From NCBI GenBank assembly GCA_025349905.2, contig MU624693.1:1-31034 (forward strand): a stretch of 31,034 nucleotides of DNA, in the 5' to 3' direction. Made by a program: the position numbers and the translations under genes. Position 1 is the first letter of the stretch; each line of letters starts with the position of its first letter. The notes under the pieces were generated by a model. The model had not been told where the DNA came from and did no database searches. It worked only from the letters and a program-made list of their open reading frames with translations. Shown piece by piece: positions 7,452 through 18,600 of the stretch. This DNA comes from Blastocladiella britannica (Eukaryota; Blastocladiomycota; Blastocladiomycetes; Blastocladiales; Blastocladiaceae).

Positions 7452-9950
7452 ATGGCCGCAAACCTGCCCATCGCGCCTCTCCCGCCCGCCTGGTCCGGAT
7501 CGGCGTCCGCGTCCGCCATCGCCTCCGGCAACATCGTGCAGTGCCTGCTCGAGTTCCCGCCCACCACACTGACGCAGCTGTACACGTCCCCGGCCACCTG
7601 CCTCGCCATCTTTCGTCTGCTGCCGCCGCTGGCCAAGCAACTGGTCATGCGCCTGCTGCTTTTACCGCACGGCCACGCCCAGTCCGAGCTGGCGCTGTGG
7701 GCTGTCCCCGGAGACGCGCCTGCCCGGGAGCTCGAATCGGCATTGGCTGCACTGGCCAAGTTTCGCATTGCCACCAAGTCGGCACGCAACTTGTGGACCA
7801 TGGACGAGCGCTTTCGCGAGAACCTGCTCAACGCGCTGACTGGCCGGTTTGAGCCGTTATTTTACTCTTGGTATTATATATACTGGGTATTGATTTACCA
7901 ATGAATACAGAGGCCCAGCCAACAGCTTTGGCGTGCCGACGACACCGTCCAACAAGGAAGAGCCCGTCAATCTCGCCAAACTGGACGACTATGCTCGAAA
8001 CGCGTGGGAGGTGCGATTTCACTCGACATATTTTTGTATGAGTCTGTGAGCCCTGATCAACTCATGTACAATAGACGATGCTGCAATTCATGGTCGGCGT
8101 GAGTGGTGCGCTCAAGAAGCCGCCTCACATTGTCGAAAAGATGCTCACGGACGCTGGCCTGATGCATGCTGATTCCGTGTACGTACTTGTGGTGGGATTT
8201 TTGTTTCCATTTGGTCATTCACCTTGATCTTTGCTCTTCATAGGACCATCACACAGCACGGATTCCAGTTTCTCTTGCAGGACGTCAACCACCAGGTGTG
8301 GTCCATTCTGCTTCAGTACCACAAGACGCGGTGTGAGCTGCTTCAGGATGTATGTCTACGTTTTGCACATTGAATGAATGGATCATAACTAACACAATGG
8401 CCACAGATCACTTCCGTCGACTTGTTTGGATTCCTGTTCCTGCTGAGCTCCATGGAACTCGGAACTGTACGCTTTTGGATCATTTTTCGGAAAAGAAAAA
8501 AACTCAACCTACAACACACATATAGCCCTATTCGAGTGAAAACTTTACCCACTTGCAGGCTGGGATCCTGGAGGACATGTGGCGCCTCGGCCTCGTGTAC
8601 CGCCGAAACTCGAAATCAAAGCGCTTCTACCCCACCCGCCTCGCAACAACCTTGACCAGCGGTAAAGCCGCCATTAGCCGCGCCGCGGGCGAGTCGGACG
8701 GATACATTATCGTTGAAACCAACTTTCGATTGTACGCCTACACCTGTACGTTTCAATTTTCCGGCCCTCCCATCTTTGGACAATGAAGGAAACAAACAAA
8801 AAAAAATTGTATATCAGCATCCAACCTCCAAATCGCGACCTTGCAACAGTTTGCCGAAATCGAGACCCAGTTCCAGAACTTTGCCATGGGCCGGCTCACC
8901 CGCGACTCGATCAAACGCGCGCTGGAAAAGGGCATCAAGGCCAACCAGATCATCTCGTTCATTGTGACCAACGCGCACCCGCTCATGCGCAAGCAGTTGC
9001 CCGTACTGCCCATGACCATTGCCGACCAGATCCGGCTGTGGGAGCTCGACAGCGACCGCATGGCGGTGACGCGTGCGCGCGCGCTCAAGAACTTAAACGC
9101 ACGCACGGTGTTGGTCCTTGAATCGCGGTTGCGGGCGATCGGAGGGTGGCTGGCTACCGTGGACCACTCGCAGGGTGAGCCGGGGACGAGTCTTCCAGGT
9201 GGACTGCTGGACCAGCATGGACTGTTGGGAAAGGACTCGTCGGTGGTGGCCGAGTTTGCTCGGAAACGCACCGACTTGTTGACGGGCAAGTACATGCTGG
9301 TGATTGCAGAGGCCGCGTGGGCGGCGGTGGACCCGACGCGCCGCCGCGCCGCCGATGGATCCACCACTACTGCTGCTGCTGGTGCTGCACCAGTTAGTGG
9401 TGCTGGCACTGCGGCGCCCAACGTTGGTCGCCCCCCTGCGCCGTTCCAGCCCTCGCTTCCAATGCCGTTGGTCCCGTCGTCGTCGCCAAGTTATCGCGCT
9501 CCCCCACCACCACATTCTCATTCGTCCTCGCCGGCGGGAACTTCTGCTGCAGCGAGTGGTGCTAGTGGTATGGCACGTCAAAAGCCTCCACCCGGTGGGA
9601 GTGCAAGTGGAGCGGCGCGACCCGGTCCAGGTGCGCCACAGGGTATGGGCAGCAGTGGTAATGGCGGTGGTCGTCAAGCACAGCAACCGTCGGGAGTTCC
9701 ACCACGCGTTTCGCAACACCAATACCAGCCCCAACGATCGTCCTCTCCCAGTTCATCTGGCGGCAACATGCCAGGTGGCGGAGGTGTGGGCCGACCGGGC
9801 GCTGGATACCATGCAGCCGGGGCTGGAGCAGCCCCGGCAACCGGATCACGGCCCGGAACGCCCTCGGCGTACGCGCAGGCACCGCTGCCGACAGCGCCAG
9901 GGATCCGGCGCGCTCCTGGTCCGCCCTCAGGAAATGGAAGACAATCGTAA
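7452..9950 (+). CDS. TFB2: TFIIH core subunit p52 / Tfb2, with a long disordered tail
   Basis: This is a subunit of the TFIIH core, which opens DNA in transcription initiation and nucleotide excision repair; p52 anchors and stimulates the XPB helicase. Exons are 7452-7855, 7911-8010, 8075-8178, 8244-8349, 8407-8466, 8526-8745 and 8818-9950, giving 708 aa. Family signatures in order are LYTSPATCLAIFRLLPPLAK, MLQFMVG, ITQHGFQFLLQD, RFYPTRLATTL, IIVETNFRLYAYT, and IADQIRLWELDSDRM near the end. The first donor is uncertain (7856 gttatt, or 7847 gtttga; both keep frame). Human p52 is 462 aa. The excess is a Gly/Ser/Pro/Ala-rich tail of roughly 195 residues after about residue 510. The next gene starts 50 bp downstream. 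Confidence 0.93.
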
Positions 9951-10000
9951 TATGAATCTCTTTCCCACTGGAATTGTATTTTCCCAACCATAACAAAAAA

Positions 10001-12195
10001 ATGTCCATGAGCCAGGCCAAACCAGGCGCAGCGTCCACTCCCGGCGGTGCGCGCACCGGATCCGCCGCTCGTGCACGTCCGGGATCCTCGTCCCGCACAC
10101 CAACCAAACAACCAGGTGGGAAATCCGCTGCTGCGGCCCCAACTGCCACACCGACCGTAACAGTTCCTGAATTCACGTCCACTGGCACCAAAAATCCACT
10201 GGCGCGCATGTTTTCGTCTTCTCCTGGAGGTGGGCTCGTGACCAGCGGCGATGGCCCCGACCCCAGCAAACTGGCCATGGCAGTGGAGACGGTTCCGTCC
10301 GAGATCATGGCGGCATTCATTGGCGACTCAGTCCCGCTTCTGGACACATTTGTGACGGCCGAGTTTCTGGGCGACCTGGACGCGATCATGGACGCGGATC
10401 CGAGCGCATGCGAACCATGGACGGTACCGGCGCGGCACTTGCCCGTAACATCAGCGTCATCGTCGCATACTCCCAGCAAAGATGAGCACAGGAGCCGCTC
10501 AACTCGGCCGGTATCGGCGCGCACCGCCACGGTTGCTGCTCAGCGTGCGGTCGTGGACGCCGAGCTGGATCTGGCCGTGGTGACCAAGTGGGCCGAGCGG
10601 GTCAAGTTGCGGTGCTTGATTCCCAAGGGCGGGCTGATGGTGCAGGAAATGGACGCGCGCGAGCGGTGGGTGGTTGGGTTTCACCATGGGAACTATGCGT
10701 ACGCTACATTTTATGGATCCTTTTTTACTTGGAGATATCTAAACTGCGGCGTTTTTGTTAGCTGGTGCCGCGAGCAGAACCTAACGCGGGAGCAAGCGTC
10801 GGTGATCCTGGCCCTGGGCAAGCTGTTACTGGAACGCGTCCTTGCTACCAGTGCGTCTATTTCTCACTTCTTATGCAGCGATTATTGACTGCAGTGTTAT
10901 TTCACAGTTTCAAGGCTCGATCCAGCCGACCCGACCTCCCCGAACTCCCTCAACTCAGGAGCAAGTGCAGAGAATGGCGCCGGCGGTAAAAGCCCAAACC
11001 CTTTCGTCAAGGCCACCAGTGGGAAATCCAGCACGCAGCTACCCAAGCGCGGAGGCAAACCGGGGACCGACCCATTTGCATCCATTGGCGCATCCCTACC
11101 GAACGTTCCGGTCGCTCACTTGCGGCCCATTCTCGACGCGTACTTGGGCAAAGTGGTGGCGGCGCACACGATGCCGGCGGGTGCTGGGCTGGGAGGCGCT
11201 CCTGGCGGCGGAGCACCAACGGCGACGACTGCAGCAGGAGGGGGGTCGAGTGGGTTGAAAGTGGCTGGTGGTGGGACCGGCGCGGGACAAGGTGGTGGGT
11301 CAACCACTTCAAATGGGCCCGTCGCGGGTGCTGGCGGTACGAGTGGCGGCAGTGGCGGTGCGACTTCTGCTACCAAGGACGCGGCCGCCAAGGACGATGG
11401 CACTGTTGATCCGGCGCTGGCCAAGAGCCAGGTGCTGACTCTGCCGCTGGCCGAGCTGACGGTGCTGCACTACCGGTCCATGTATGTCCAATTTTCAATC
11501 GTCTCTACTTAGAGCGGACAGTGCTCCAGGACCGTCGCTGCTACTTATTCCACTTGTAAAAAAGCTTGCTCGACCACGTCCGTCTGGTTCGCCACGCGTA
11601 CATGAACCCGAAGCGCATCGCTCCGCACGCGCCCTCCAAGTCTATTTCCGACGACCCCCTGCGCTCAAGCGGCCCCCGCCGGCGTGAAGGGTCGGCGCGG
11701 CGGCTCGGCAACGGCCAGTCGCGGTACTCTCCGCAGCACCAGTACGATCAAGCAGCAGCAGCAACCGACAGCGACGATATGGGTGCCGACGAAATGGACT
11801 CGTGCTCGGACTGGTCGTCATCGAGCTCGAGCGATTCCGAAGATGTCCAGGGAGGGGGTTGGATCTCGTCGGCCCAAAGGGGTCATCCGTCTTCATCAAG
11901 TGCTTCGTTGCCTAGTTGGCAGGCAAAGGGTAGCACCGCTGCTGCCCTTCGTGGCCCACACAAGATTCCACGCAAGCTGGGAGGAGGATCTTCCGAGAAC
12001 TGGTCCAAGCCGATCGGGCCGCGGCCGGGTAGTGGGAGCGGGGTTGGGCGATCGGTCACGTTTGAAGATGGATCGCGGCCGGGGTCGGCGACTAGTGCAG
12101 GGCGACCGGATCTTGGGTTGGTTTTGGATGGAATGGCGAAAGACATGGAGGACAAGCTTCGTGGGATCGTGAGTGCCAGCAGGGCAGCCCAATAA
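10001..12195 (+). CDS. CFAP119/CCDC189-like protein (tentative)
   Basis: Exons 10001-10698, 10762-10850, 10908-11481 and 11565-12195 give 663 aa; all three junctions keep frame. The N-terminal 60 residues and several later stretches are low complexity. The structured parts are an acidic helical region (FIGDSVPLLDTFVTAEFL), a segment WCREQNLTREQASVILALGK, and YRSILLDHVRLVRHAYMNPK. The last two resemble, in order and character, the conserved segments of CFAP119/CCDC189, a cilia and flagella associated protein. That match is from memory and weak. The C-terminal 190 residues are Ser/Gly/Pro-rich and contain an Asp/Ser run. Intron 3 ends in aaaaaag. The AATAAA signal (12191-12196) overlaps the stop. 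If the call holds, the organism is flagellated. Confidence 0.6.
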
Positions 12196-12210
12196 ATAAT
12201 GATAAAAGAT

Positions 12211-12680
12211 CTATTCTGACATGTGCAGTACGCGGTGGAGTCCAGTTGCAATGGCCACATAATACGCCAGCGAGGCTTCATTGGTAAACCACTGTCAATG
12301 CAAAAAAAAAGGAACCAAAAAAAAAGAGGCGTACCCAATTTTAATGCCGTCCCGGCAACGATCATGGGCACCGACCACAGTGATGTGTTTGCAAGATACT
12401 CGTCTGAGGAACTGGGCGGGCTGCAGATGTGGCCCCAGCATTGGACGTACATTGCCTTTATACAAAAGTTGTTTAGTGAAATTTTCCCAATCCATTTGAA
12501 AGATCATACCAGCTGATAGCCCCGAGCGACAAGGATCACTGCAACATATGAAGCAATGACTTTGAGCGGATTCCGCACCGGTGCCAGTGCTTGAGCGACG
12601 CGACCGGCACGAAACAGGTTGCTGCTGGCTACCCCGACCAAGAGCGCTGCGGCACAGAAGAGTACGAGAATGCCTTGCAT
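12211..12680 (-). CDS. small multi-pass membrane protein, unknown
   Basis: Exons 12680-12510, 12455-12335 and 12275-12211 give 118 aa. The start MQGILVLFCAAALLVGVASS looks like a signal peptide or first helix. Two more hydrophobic stretches follow: VIASYVAVILVARGYQLAMY, and MIVAGTALKLASLAYYVAIA across the second junction. Introns are 54 nt (ending ataaag) and 59 nt (T-rich, ending aatgaag). Those acceptors are the ones that keep frame. The protein ends LHRVLHMSE. I do not recognise the family. The gene converges on the CFAP119-like gene with 15 bp between stops, and starts 15 nt after the stop of another small membrane-protein gene on the same strand. Confidence 0.6.
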
Positions 12681-12695
12681 CCTGGTGGCCAATTG

Positions 12696-12899
12696 TCATT
12701 TTGTTTTCTTTAGAAAATCTTTACTCTTATCGTGAAGAATCCAATCCAAAACGGACACAAAAGTAGCTCCAACAATATAGAGCGAGTGCCGAAAGAATCC
12801 GCCATAGTGGATCAGGTACAGATCGGCAATGCAAAATACCAGGCAGATGAGGCACACGAACAGAAACAAGTCCGGGAGGGTTTTGGTGTTGCTGCTCAT
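12696..12899 (-). CDS. 67-aa membrane protein with a C-terminal KKxx signal
   Basis: This is a single short ORF from ATG at 12899. Two hydrophobic helices (LFLFVCLICLVFCIADLYLI and SLYIVGATFVSVLDWIL) are joined by a short loop, HYGGFFRH. The C-terminus is FLKKTK, with lysines at -3 and -4, the classical ER-retrieval pattern for membrane proteins. An A-run of about 17 directly precedes the ATG. It is clearly distinct from the downstream gene, whose ATG is 15 nt beyond this TGA. The family is not recognised. The antisense and other frames here look worse. It could be a small subunit of an ER membrane complex, which is inference. Confidence 0.55.
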   Translation of the reverse strand: MSSNTKTLPDLFLFVCLICLVFCIADLYLIHYGGFFRHSLYIVGATFVSVLDWILHDKSKDFLKKTK

Positions 12900-13064
12900 T
12901 TTTTTTTTTTTTTTTTCGAAATGCGAGTGGGAAATGAGAGCAAAGTCAATGGCGTCGCCACACGAGTGCGAAACAAGATCATCCGGAATTGGATCTATGC
13001 GAGGCCGCTTTTCGGGTGTTATTTCCCCACACTTTGCACTTTGCGCTGAGAAAAGTAACAAATA
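12900..13064. promoter_or_regulatory. bidirectional promoter region between a small ER protein gene and dioxygenase A
   Basis: These 165 bp contain a T-run of 17 at about 12900-12916 (an A-run for the leftward gene) just before the leftward ATG. Nothing else is recognisable. Confidence 0.4.
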
Positions 13065-14265
13065 ATGGACCCCATCAAATTCTCCAAGGACGGCATTGTC
13101 GTGCTCGACTTTAATCTCCTGGTCGGTAAGGCCACCGACTACTCGGACGCGATTGAGGTGCGCGGCGTGCCGCCCATTGCAATCAATAGAACAAAAAAGA
13201 CTAAACAAGGCAGTATACAGAAAGCATTTGGTGCAGCAAACGACTGCCTTGGCGTACTGGTCGTCGAGAATGTCCCCGGACTGATCGCCAAGCGTGAGCG
13301 CCTTCTCACGTTGGCCAGCACCTTGGGGAACCAGTCTCCCGAGGTCCTTGCCAAGGCGCATGACGAAGTCACTGAATGGTACGGATAATTTTTTTTAACG
13401 ACAATCTCAATGCCTAAAATGGACCCTTATGCTCTGCAGGATCGGATGGGACCGCGGAACCGAGATCTTCAACGGGCGGCCCGATCTGGCCAAAGGCTCG
13501 TTCTATGCGAATCCGCTGTACGATGTCCCCGAGACGGACAGCGAGAAGCTGCGCAAGCACCCAGGCATGACGCGACCCAACAAGTGGCTCCCTGACGACC
13601 TGCCCGAGTTGGAACCCGCCTTCAAAGACTTGGCACAGCTGATTGTGCGCGTGGCCACACTGGTTGCCGCGCAGTGCGACCGGTATGCAGTTTCGCGGTC
13701 CTTGGCCTCGTACCCGGGCCCGCACTACCTAGAGGACACGATTGCGTCCTCTCGCGCACACAAGGGCCGGCTGCTGCACTACTACCCGGTCGACACGCTC
13801 CCAGCCGAGTACCGTGCTACCTCTGAAGGCGCAGTGTCGATTTGCGGCTGGCATTACGATCACTCGTCACTCACGGGCCTGACGTCGGCCGTATATGTGC
13901 GCGAAACGACCGACCCGACCACTGGTGCCTTGACGGTTCTCGAACAGGTCCCGCCACCAGAGGACGCGGGACTGTACATTCGTACCCGTGGCGGCGAGAC
14001 GGTCCGAGTCGGGATCCCCAAGAACTGTCTTGCATTCCAAATCGGCGAGGCACTTACCAAGTCCACCAACGGAGCGCTCCGCGCCACCGAGCACGCAGTG
14101 TTTGGCGGCTCTCAGACGCACTTGGCTCGCAACACGCTGGCGGTGTTTTGCCAGCCCGATCTCGACGCCGAGGTGGCAAAGGGCTTGTCGTTTGCGCAGT
14201 TTGGCGACATGATTTACGACCAGTACCATGATGTGCCTGCTGCTAACCCTGCTGCTGCTCTTTGA
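13065..14265 (+). CDS. 2-oxoglutarate/Fe(II)-dependent dioxygenase A
   Basis: Exons 13065-13157, 13221-13378 and 13440-14265 give 358 aa. The fold is that of the isopenicillin-N-synthase-like 2OG oxygenases. The iron triad is His222-x-Asp224 in CGWHYDHSSLTG and His302 in RATEHAVFGG, 80 residues apart. The Arg of ARNTLAVFCQP is the likely 2-oxoglutarate anchor. The N-terminal part carries CLGVLVVENVPGL, typical of the family's first strand. The first intron (63 nt) is in frame and stop-free, but its position matches the intron of gene B. The second intron splits a Trp codon and restores EWIGWDRGTEIF. Substrate is unknown. The closely similar gene B follows 115 bp downstream. Confidence 0.85.
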
Positions 14266-14380
14266 GCTGCTTTTATTCCGCGAGTCCGAGTGTCGGAGTA
14301 AGGACGGATAAATATAGCGGCTTAAGCTTGAGCAGGCGAAACAACCCAGAAAAGCTTGACGCTCTTTCCCCACAAAAACA
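14266..14380 (+). promoter_or_regulatory. short promoter of dioxygenase B
   Basis: These 115 bp lie between the tandem paralogues. A TATA-like gataaatata at 14307-14316 lies about 65-75 nt before the start codon. The 3' end of gene A must also fit here. Confidence 0.45.
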
Positions 14381-15563
14381 ATGACGACTGGACCCATCGA
14401 GACCAACAAGGACAACGTAGTTGTTCTCGACTACAACCTGCTGGTTGCCAAGCAGGTCGACTACTCGGACGCCATTGAGGTACGCGTTCAATGAAAATGA
14501 AAAAATAGCTCCATCCAATTGAGTAAATATTAAGCAGAAAGCGTTCGGGTCGGCCGGCGACTGCCTCGGCGTGTTGGTGGTCAAGAACGTGCCGGACCTC
14601 CAGGGAAAGCGCGAGAAACTGCTTTCGCTCGCGAGCACGCTGGGCAACTTGCCCCAGTCGGTACTCGACAAGGCCCACGACCCCGTGACCGAGTGGTTCG
14701 GCTGGGACCGCGGGACCGAGATCTTCAATGGTCGGCCCGATCTGGCGAAAGGCTCATTTTACGCCAACCCGCTGTACGACGAGCCGTTCACGGACGCCGA
14801 CATCATGGCCAAGTTCCCGGCGCTGACCCGGCCCAACAAGTGGCTTCGTGACGACTTGCCCGAGCTCGAGCCCGCGTTCAAGACGCTCGCGCAGCTGATT
14901 GTGAGGGTGGCGACGCTGGTGGCCATGCAGTGCGACCGGTACGCGGTCTCGCGGTCGCTGGCCTCGTACCCGAGCGCCTCGTACCTCGAGGACACCATTG
15001 CCACGTCGCGCGTGCACAAGGGCCGCCTGCTGCACTACTACCCGCTCGACTCGCTGCCCGAAACCTACCGTACCGCGGCGGCGGCAGTGCCCGCGGGCCA
15101 GATCGACGATAACTTGTGCGGATGGCACTTGGACAACTCGTCGCTGACGGGTTTGACGTCGGCCATTTACTACCGCGAGACTCTGGACGCGGCCACGGGC
15201 GCTGTGACGGGACTGGAACCCGTGGCCCCGCCCGCCGACGCGGGTCTGTACATTCGCACTCGCGGTGGGGAGACGGTGCGGGTCGGGATCCCCAAGGACT
15301 GCCTCGCGTTCCAGATTGGCGAGGCGTTGGAAAAGTCCACGGGCGGGTCGCTGCGTGCCACCGAGCACTGCGTCTTTGGTGGATCGCAGTCGGATCTGGC
15401 CCGGAACACGTTGGCAGTGTTTTGCCAGCCCAACGTGGACGCGCCGGTCACCAAGGGGCTCAACTTTGCCCAGTTTAGCCAGGAGATTTACGAGCGCAAC
15501 CACGCCAAGGCCACCGCCGACGGCACACAGCCGATTGTTATGGGCGGGATTGGTGCCCAGTAA
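14381..15563 (+). CDS. 2-oxoglutarate/Fe(II)-dependent dioxygenase B
   Basis: This is a tandem paralogue of gene A. Exons 14381-14479 and 14538-15563 give 374 aa. The iron triad is conserved at the same spacing: His230-x-Asp232 in CGWHLDNSSLTG and His310 in RATEHCVFGG. The ligand-binding Arg lies in ARNTLAVFCQP. It differs from gene A by a short insert before the HxD (TAAAAVPAGQIDD) and a longer C-terminus ending GGIGAQ. The first intron is shared in position with gene A. Gene A's second intron is absent here, where EWFGWDRGTEIF is continuous. The substrate pocket differs after Asp (N in place of H). No biosynthetic partners are visible nearby, so the substrate cannot be inferred. Confidence 0.87.
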
Positions 15564-15638
15564 GTTCTTTAGTATGTGAGGGCTCTCGCCGGGAATAGAA
15601 GAAAAAAAAAAAGCCCATATTTTATTGGATTGGATCGA

Positions 15639-18600
15639 TCAAGCAAAGTCCTGGTTCCCGCGCAAAAAGATGCGAGAGACCTCGTGCCGCTCTTCCAGCC
15701 ATGCCACAAATGTCGTCGATACGCGCACACTGCCTTCACCGCTAGATCCCGCCTCTGGTTTGGAAGGTGATGGAGCAAGGTCAGCGAGGACGAGTGTCGT
15801 CAGATCCGGCAGCCCGACCTCGTCTTGATCGTCGTCTTCAGCAGTGACGGCACTCCCCGCGGCTTCCTCGGTCATTTCCAGCAAGTACCCAGCAAATGCA
15901 ATCAAGTAGCAGTACCGCACGAGGTAGTTGAGCCCAACTTCAAGGAACGCGCGGTACTTGGCGAACGCCGACTGCACCGCGGGCGATGCTCCCGGTGCTA
16001 GTGACGGGGACAAGATCACTCCCCCGGTCGCCGGCATCCCTGCAGCTGCGGCCATGGCCTCGCACCGCTGCTTGTAGTCAAAGATAGCTTCACGCAAGTT
16101 CTGCATGGCCGAGCAGGCGTCGATGCACACGTCAGCGACGACCTTGGCCAGTTTCCCGTGCGCAAGCACTGCCAGTAGCTGCGTGACGATCTTGTACTCG
16201 CCGCGAAGGTACCGGCGGGTCGGATTGACCAAGTCGGCGTCGTCCATGCTCCCGAACCCGTGCGAAAGCGTGTACATGGCCTGCTTGCGTGGGGACGTGC
16301 GCGATGTGCCCGAGGATGACAGGGACCGGCCCTGTCCTGAAGCCGGCAACCGGTCCTCGAGTTCGGACGCCAGTAAGTGCACCACGCTGCCCGTGAGTCC
16401 GCCGGCGCCGCGAATGATTTGAACGAGGGTCGCCGATGCGGGCGACGGAAGCAGGATCGCATGGATCAAGCTCGCAATGATCTAGTCGGATGTGTGGGTA
16501 AGTGACCACAACAATACATGAAAAGACAAGGAAATACCTGACAAGTGGTCGTCCGCCCACGACCCATTTGGCAATTGAAGACGAGATTGTATCCGGTGGC
16601 ATCGCGATCCACCACGGCCAGCACGCGCGCAACCAGCGTATCAAAGACGCCCGGAATGGGCGCCTGCTCGTCAGTGATGGGGCACCGCAAGTAATCGAGC
16701 TGCGGTCCCTGTGCCAGCATCGCCTCGGTGGCGGCAGCGGTAAACACCTCGCGCGGGGTCAAGACGTGCATCGGGTCGACCGATTCCCACACGGGCACGA
16801 TCGCCAACACCTTCCCAGCCTCTTCTTCGTGCAAAAGCAAGCGGCCGCCGTACATGGCGATTTCGGCCAGCACGTCGGCCTTCATGCGGTCCTCCATGGC
16901 CTCGACGCGCTCGACCGAAATGCCCGTCATCTCAATGTTGCTGATGGGCTGCTGGAACGACCGCAGGACATACGGCTTCGAGTTGACGTACACGCACGGC
17001 TCCTCACGCAGACACGTCCACACCACCGACCGGCGCGCGCGGAGCCGCTCCAGGACCCGCCGCACACCATCGCCCTGCGGCATGGCCACGCCACACACCC
17101 CTTGTTCGTTGCTGCCGGCGTCCCCCGCCTGGAGCGTCAAGGACGACGTCATGGTTGGACTGATCGGCGACGTGGGGGTGATCAAGTTGGCCGCCACCGC
17201 CGACGACATGGCGTCCACGTCGTCCAGCGTCCAGCTCACGGCATGCAGGACGAGCGACCGGATCTTGGCCACGGGCACGTGTCGGAAATTGGGCGCGCCG
17301 TCCAGCCGCTCGGGGAGCGACAGTTTCTGGCACCCGGGGAACGCATCGTGCTTGAGAATCATTTGACGCGCGAGTACTGCGCCGCGCCGCGCCTGGACCA
17401 CCTCCAGTACCTCGCTCGTCAGCGCAATGCCGTCGCCAGGCGTCTGCTTTTCCACGGGAGTCAATTGCTCCTGCGTGGCCTCCAGCGCCGCGTGCACGTC
17501 GGCCGCGTCCGCGCTCTCGCCCTCCGACCCAAACACCGCGTCCTCGGCGACCGCCGCCGCCGCAACCTCGAGCTCGCGCTGCATGCCAATGATTTCCGGA
17601 TGCCGCCGCAGCCACGTGGTGAACGTCTCGAGGCCGGCTAACGTGGCCGAGTCGGCGGGCACGTCGTCCAAGTAACCCTGGAACACCAGCAGCATAAAGT
17701 ACCGGCGCAGGTACAGCATGGCGCGGCGCGCGTGCTCCAGCGCTGCTGCCGCCCCCGAAAGCGTGGCGTGTGCCTCGCTGGCGGTAGTGGCACTGGCGAC
17801 GCGACTCCGGGCGTCCGAAATGGCGGTGCGGATGTTGACGTACGCAGAGCTCTGGTCAATGGCATCGTCCACCACGCGTTTCACCTCCAACCCGCTCTTG
17901 ATGATGCGCAGCAGCGCGTGCACGCACGGGTACATGCCCTCGCCCATGCCCTCGCCGTGGTCGCTGCGAAGCACGCACGGCGTGGTCTCGGACGTAAGCC
18001 CGAGCAGCCAGCTGCGCACCAGGTGCACCATGGTGGTGCCCATGGTGGTGCGGCCAAGCCCGACTTGGTCATTCACGACCAGCGCCGTGGTCCCGATCGG
18101 GAACTGCGACATGATGGCCACCATCGAGTCGAAATCCACGTCGTCGGGCGGCGTCTCGGCCGTAACGGGAACACGGTACAATGCAATGGGCGGCGAGTGG
18201 CCATGGATTGCCGATGACAATGACAAGGACGACCCGTCCTGGTCACTGTCTTCCTCACCAGCATTCCCGGTTGACAGAATCTGTGCGGCGACTTGGCGAA
18301 GCGTCAGAACGTCCAAGTCCGGATTGTTGACCTCGATCCACACTGGCTTGACGGCATCGCTGTCAATGTGATTGATGTTGCCGGCCCCGGTAGTAGCCAC
18401 TGACAAGAGGTGCGACGCAGACCCCGTGGTGGACATGGTGTCTCCATCGAGGGAGCCGGCCGCCGCCGTCGCCGCAATCTCGGTATGCACGAGGATCCGT
18501 CCGTCGTAGGTATCCAGCTCAGCCACCACATCATCACGCAAGCGGTCCTCCATGCGCTCTAGGCGGTCGCCCGTGATGCCGCGGTACGACCGCACGTTAC

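Noticed and set aside
11514..11558. Extra 45-nt exon between exons 3 and 4 of the CFAP119-like gene
   Set aside because: Bounded by a TAG acceptor, it would shift the downstream exon out of its open frame, whereas direct splicing from 11481 to 11565 keeps it.
12682..12850. The two small membrane-protein ORFs as one spliced gene
   Set aside because: A gtattt donor exists in the upstream ORF, but joining it to the acceptor before 12681 puts the downstream ORF in the wrong frame.
13404..13595. Short frame starting at ATG 13410 near exon 3 of dioxygenase A
   Set aside because: It lies mostly in intron 2 and in an alternative frame. The oxygenase frame with WDRGTEIF continues through the region.
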